Source of the DNA: Clostridiales bacterium UBA1774
Lineage (GTDB): Bacteria > Bacillota > Clostridia > Oscillospirales > Oscillospiraceae
NCBI GenBank assembly: GCA_002314635.1
Contig: DCGQ01000053.1
Span: forward strand, 27,679-87,186
Length of the DNA stretch: 59,508 nucleotides
Reading direction: 5' to 3'
Of the stretch, positions 57,073 through 59,508 are shown in pieces. The notes under the pieces were generated by a model that worked only from the letters and a program-made list of their open reading frames with translations, was not told where the DNA came from and searched no databases. Every line of letters starts with the position of its first letter. The stretch's first letter is position 1. A program made the position numbers and the translations under genes.

Positions 57073-58236
57073 ATGGAAGAAACAACAAAACGCAGAAAAT
57101 TTATTATAAATGTTGCGTATTGGGCAATCATCCTTGCCATCTGCTATCTGATTTTCCGCTATCTGCTGGATCTGCTGCTGCCCTTTATCATCGCGCTGGT
57201 GGTGTCGTGGCTGCTGCGGGCACCCAGCAAGTGGTATCGAAAAAAGCTGCCGCACCAGACTAAGCTGGCAACCGCGCTGACCGTGGCCACGGTGATCCTG
57301 TTCTACCTGCTGTTGGTGGGTCTGGTACTGTGGCTGGCGGTGGATCTGGTTTCGGGAATTGTGAACCGGGTCAGCAGTCTGCCTGCGGTGTATAAGGAGA
57401 CCATCGAGCCGGGTCTCAGCAATCTGTATACGAACCTGCAGAATCTGGCGCTGAAGGTGGACCCCTCGCTGGCAAACGTGGTGAATCAGGTGCTGCCGGA
57501 GGTCATTTCCGCCGCGTCCGGCGCAGTCACCAATTTCTCCGTCAGCGTAGTGGGGAAGCTGACCAGTCTGGCGGCCTCGGTGCCCAACTTCCTGCTGAGT
57601 ACGGTGATCGCGGTCATTGCCACCATCTTTACCGCTACCTCCTTTGACGGCATCAAGGGCTTCCTGAAACGGAACCTGCCGGAGAAATTCACCAGTACCG
57701 CCGGTTATGTGGTCACCAGCTTCCGCAATATCATCATGCAGTACGGCAAGAGCTATGCGCTGATCATGCTGATCACCTTTACGGAGATTCTGGTGGGTCT
57801 GCTGATCGTGGGTGTGAAGAAAGCGCCGCTGCTGGCCTTCCTGATCGCTCTGTTCGACATCTTCCCGGTGGTAGGCTCCGGTATGATCCTGCTGCCGTGG
57901 ACAGTGATCACCCTGATTCAGGGCAAGATCCTCCGGGGCATCGGACTGGGCATCGTCTATCTGTTCGTGGTCATCATGCGCCAGTTTCTGGAGCCGAAGG
58001 TGGTGGGAAAGCAGGTGGGTCTGCCGCCGCTGGTCACGCTTGCGGGCATGGTGATCGGTTCCAGCCTGTTCGGCGTGTGGGGACTGTTCGGTTTGCCCAT
58101 CAGCGCCGCCATCATCGTAAACCTGAATAACGACCCGGAGGTGCCGATCACCCTCTTTAAGCGGGAGCCGCAGGAGGAAAACGGGGAAGATTCCCCGGGA
58201 AAAATCGTCTACCGGTTCCGGAAGAAGAAAAAATAA
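57073..58236 (+). CDS. AI-2E family transporter, YtvI-like
   Basis: A 387-residue integral membrane protein of the AI-2E exporter superfamily, closest in layout to YtvI, a sporulation-associated membrane protein. About eight helices surround a soluble middle segment (residues 90-160). The family marks are the middle FDIFPVVGSGMILLPW and the late FLEPKVVGKQVGLPPLVTL. It starts after AAAGGAGG. Quorum-signal transport is only the family name. Confidence 0.85.
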   Translation: MEETTKRRKFIINVAYWAIILAICYLIFRYLLDLLLPFIIALVVSWLLRAPSKWYRKKLPHQTKLATALTVATVILFYLLLVGLVLWLAVDLVSGIVNRVSSLPAVYKETIEPGLSNLYTNLQNLALKVDPSLANVVNQVLPEVISAASGAVTNFSVSVVGKLTSLAASVPNFLLSTVIAVIATIFTATSFDGIKGFLKRNLPEKFTSTAGYVVTSFRNIIMQYGKSYALIMLITFTEILVGLLIVGVKKAPLLAFLIALFDIFPVVGSGMILLPWTVITLIQGKILRGIGLGIVYLFVVIMRQFLEPKVVGKQVGLPPLVTLAGMVIGSSLFGVWGLFGLPISAAIIVNLNNDPEVPITLFKREPQEENGEDSPGKIVYRFRKKKK

Positions 58237-58265
58237 ACCGGGTGGGGAAAAGTATATATTTGGCA

Positions 58266-58294
58266 TTGACAGAATCCGGTGGTTATGATATAGT
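58266..58294 (+). promoter_or_regulatory. promoter of rplU-rpmA
   Basis: TTGACA (58266-58271), 17-nt spacer, TATAGT (58289-58294). Confidence 0.8.
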
Positions 58295-58300
58295 CCTAAA

Positions 58301-58377
58301 GCCGCTTCGAATGGGTACCGGAAGTCAGCCTGCGCTGCACCTATAAGAGCGAGACTAAAGACAGGGAGAACACAACC
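58301..58377 (+). ncRNA. candidate ribosomal protein L21 leader
   Basis: About 75 nt of structured-looking leader before rplU, with short complementary segments around GGTACCGG and a GCCTGCGCTGCACC loop region. Firmicutes commonly carry an L21-responsive leader here. I could not match the consensus in detail, so this rests mainly on position. Confidence 0.4.
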
Positions 58378-58698
58378 TTGCAGCATGCTATCATTGTGAC
58401 CGGCGGCAAGCAGTACCGCGTGGCGGAAGGCGACCTTCTGTTCATCGAGAAGCTGCCTGTGGAAGCCGGCGAAGTCGTGACCTTCGACCAGGTTCTGGCC
58501 GTTGTCAGCGACGAGGGCGAAGCCCTCATCGGCACCCCCACCGTGGCGGGCGCTACCGTTACCGGCAAAGTCGTCAAGAACGGCAAAGCCAAGAAGATCC
58601 GCGTTTTCAAGTACAAAGCGAAGAAGAACATCCGGCGGCGTCAGGGCCATCGTCAGCCCTATACTCAGGTTCAGATCGACGCCATCACGGTCGGCTGA
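58378..58698 (+). CDS. rplU: 50S ribosomal protein L21
   Basis: A 106-residue L21 with the opening HAIIVTGGKQYRVAEGDLL, VGTPTVAGATV-like centre and the basic end KKNIRRRQGHRQPYTQV. It binds 23S rRNA domain near the exit face of the 50S subunit. Translation starts at TTG with GGGAG about 10 nt upstream. rpmA follows after 15 nt without an intervening gene. Confidence 0.96.
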   Translation: MQHAIIVTGGKQYRVAEGDLLFIEKLPVEAGEVVTFDQVLAVVSDEGEALIGTPTVAGATVTGKVVKNGKAKKIRVFKYKAKKNIRRRQGHRQPYTQVQIDAITVG

Positions 58699-58713
58699 GA
58701 AGGAGGATAAACC

Positions 58714-58983
58714 ATGGCACATAAAAAAGGTATGGGCTCCACCAAGAATGGTCGCGACAGTAAGTCTAAGCGTCTTGGTGCAAAGCGGGCCGACGGTCAG
58801 TTCGTTCTCGCCGGCAATATTCTCTATACCCAGTGCGGCACGAAGATCCATCCGGGCACGAATGTGGGCTGCGGCAGCAACTACAATCTGTTCGCTCTGA
58901 AGGATGGCATTGTTCGTTTCGAGCGTCTGGGCCGGGATCGCAAGCAGGTTTCTGTTTACGAAGTTCCTGAGATCGCAGAGTAA
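58714..58983 (+). CDS. rpmA: 50S ribosomal protein L27, no N-terminal extension
   Basis: An 89-residue L27 beginning MAHKKGMGSTKNGRDS. The mature N-terminus reaches the peptidyl-transferase centre. Most Firmicutes encode about nine extra residues that the protease Prp removes, and carry prp between rplU and rpmA. Here the ATG directly gives the mature form, no in-frame codons upstream encode the extension, and no prp gene is present between the two genes. AAGGAGG precedes the ATG. Confidence 0.96.
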   Translation: MAHKKGMGSTKNGRDSKSKRLGAKRADGQFVLAGNILYTQCGTKIHPGTNVGCGSNYNLFALKDGIVRFERLGRDRKQVSVYEVPEIAE

Positions 58984-58992
58984 TTACCCACG

Positions 58993-59029
58993 AGCGGGCT
59001 GTTTCCCATGCGGAAGCAGCCCGCTTTCT
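58993..59029 (+). terminator. stem-loop after rpmA
   Basis: AGCGGGCTG (58993-59001) pairs with CAGCCCGCT (59017-59025), followed by TTCT. Confidence 0.8.
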
Positions 59030-59113
59030 AATGATAAGTGATAAAATGATGGATGGTAAATTGTGGAGTCGGCTCCGCCGCCGCGGGCGATACCGGATTT
59101 ATCATTACTCATT
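59029..59113. repeat. ATGATAAATGA-family repeat, copy 3
   Basis: The left flank AATGATAAGTGATAAAATG and right flank ATTTATCATTACTCATT are imperfectly complementary and enclose a GC-rich centre (GGCTCCGCCGCCGCGGGC). It lies just upstream of the obgE ribosome binding site. Confidence 0.65.
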
Positions 59114-59134
59114 CCCCCGAAGGGAGGAACATCT

Positions 59135-59508
59135 ATGTTTGTCGATAAAGTAACGATCACCGTAGCCGCCGGAAAGGGCGGCAGCGGTGCGGTATCCTTT
59201 CACAGAGCCAAGTACCTGCCTGCCGGCGGCCCGGACGGGGGCGACGGAGGCCGGGGCGGCAATATCGTCCTGATGCCCGACAGCAATATGAGCACGCTGA
59301 TGGATTTCCGCTACAAGCGGAAGTACACCGCCCTCAACGGGGATAACGGTTCCAGTGCGCTGAAAAGCGGCAAGGACGGTGCGGATTTCATCATCAAGGT
59401 TCCCCGGGGCACGGTGGTGAAGGACCGGGAGACCGGCGCCGTCATTCACGATATGTCCGACGATCAGCCCTATATTCTGGCCCGGGGCGGCAGAGGCGGC
59501 TGGGGCAA
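59135..59508 (+). CDS. obgE: GTPase Obg, N-terminal part
   Basis: The first 124 codons of obg are present; the gene continues past the right edge. The glycine-rich Obg fold is evident: FVDKVTITVAAGKGGSGAVS, GGPDGGDGGRGGNIV and ARGGRGGWG. Obg binds the 50S subunit and links GTP levels to ribosome assembly and sporulation. Its place after rplU-rpmA is the usual bacterial order. AGGGAGG precedes the ATG. Confidence 0.96.
   Translation, partial: MFVDKVTITVAAGKGGSGAVSFHRAKYLPAGGPDGGDGGRGGNIVLMPDSNMSTLMDFRYKRKYTALNGDNGSSALKSGKDGADFIIKVPRGTVVKDRETGAVIHDMSDDQPYILARGGRGGWG

Noticed and set aside
1..59508. Mobile element, prophage or CRISPR array
   Set aside because: No transposase, integrase, phage structural gene, cas gene or regularly spaced direct repeat was found; the only repeats are the three short ATGATAAATGA palindromes and the parS cluster.

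Overview
The window looks like chromosomal sequence from a GC-rich, Gram-positive anaerobe of the class Clostridia, probably an Oscillospirales-type gut bacterium. The evidence is PyrK/PyrD type 1B with a PyrR-type RNA attenuator, Soj/Spo0J with Firmicute-type parS sites, a YtvI-like protein, an SLH-domain surface protein, MntP, AI-2E-family and heterodimeric ABC exporters, and near-consensus sigma-A promoters. The lineage is inference; no rRNA gene is present. I saw no transposase, phage gene, CRISPR array, tRNA or rRNA.

Layout. (1) 1-5.2 kb, minus strand: soj-spo0J-serS-mscL-small membrane protein-rsmG-start of an oadA-type carboxyltransferase, followed by four parS sites at 5102-5216, so this end is probably close to oriC. 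(2) 5.2-8 kb: nitroreductase, DUF523 protein, biotin ligase, DMT exporter. (3) 8.1-15.3 kb, sugar use: uxaC-uxaE (hexuronate), a MATE exporter and a domain-permuted GH3 glycosidase. (4) 15.3-21.1 kb: complete pyrCKDFEBI operon behind a PyrR attenuator. It is followed by a chromate-transporter pair, an SLH protein, a kinase-like ATPase, an exonuclease, hslO and a two-OB-fold SSB-like protein. (5) 27.8-44.8 kb, the accessory and most unusual region: an esterase/hydrolase/double-MoaF/cupin/URO-D/serine-hydrolase operon divergent from a LysR-flavoprotein pair, plus a second double-MoaF protein (divergent from a MerR-TipAS regulator), a second cupin of the same kind and a second URO-D protein. (6) 45-52.4 kb: MarR-iorA-iorB under a promoter framed by a 15-bp inverted repeat, then a heterodimeric ABC exporter. 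(7) 52.4-59.5 kb: flavin reductase-like protein, NTPase, thioesterase, FAD oxidoreductase, DUF5685 protein, mntP, AI-2E/YtvI permease, rplU-rpmA and the start of obgE.

How the parts work together. The uxa genes and the GH3 enzyme fit use of plant polysaccharide. The pyr operon supplies UMP from carbamoyl phosphate; carAB and pyrR must lie elsewhere. Region 5 is the best candidate for an undescribed system: three soluble families without an assigned joint function (tandem MoaF/calycin, a small cupin, URO-D-type methyltransferase-like proteins) each occur twice within 17 kb, mixed with three serine-nucleophile hydrolases, a fumarate-reductase-type flavoprotein and ligand-sensing regulators. My inference is an anaerobic pathway that de-esterifies and then reduces and/or demethylates plant-derived phenolic or similar small molecules. 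The substrate cannot be read from the sequence.
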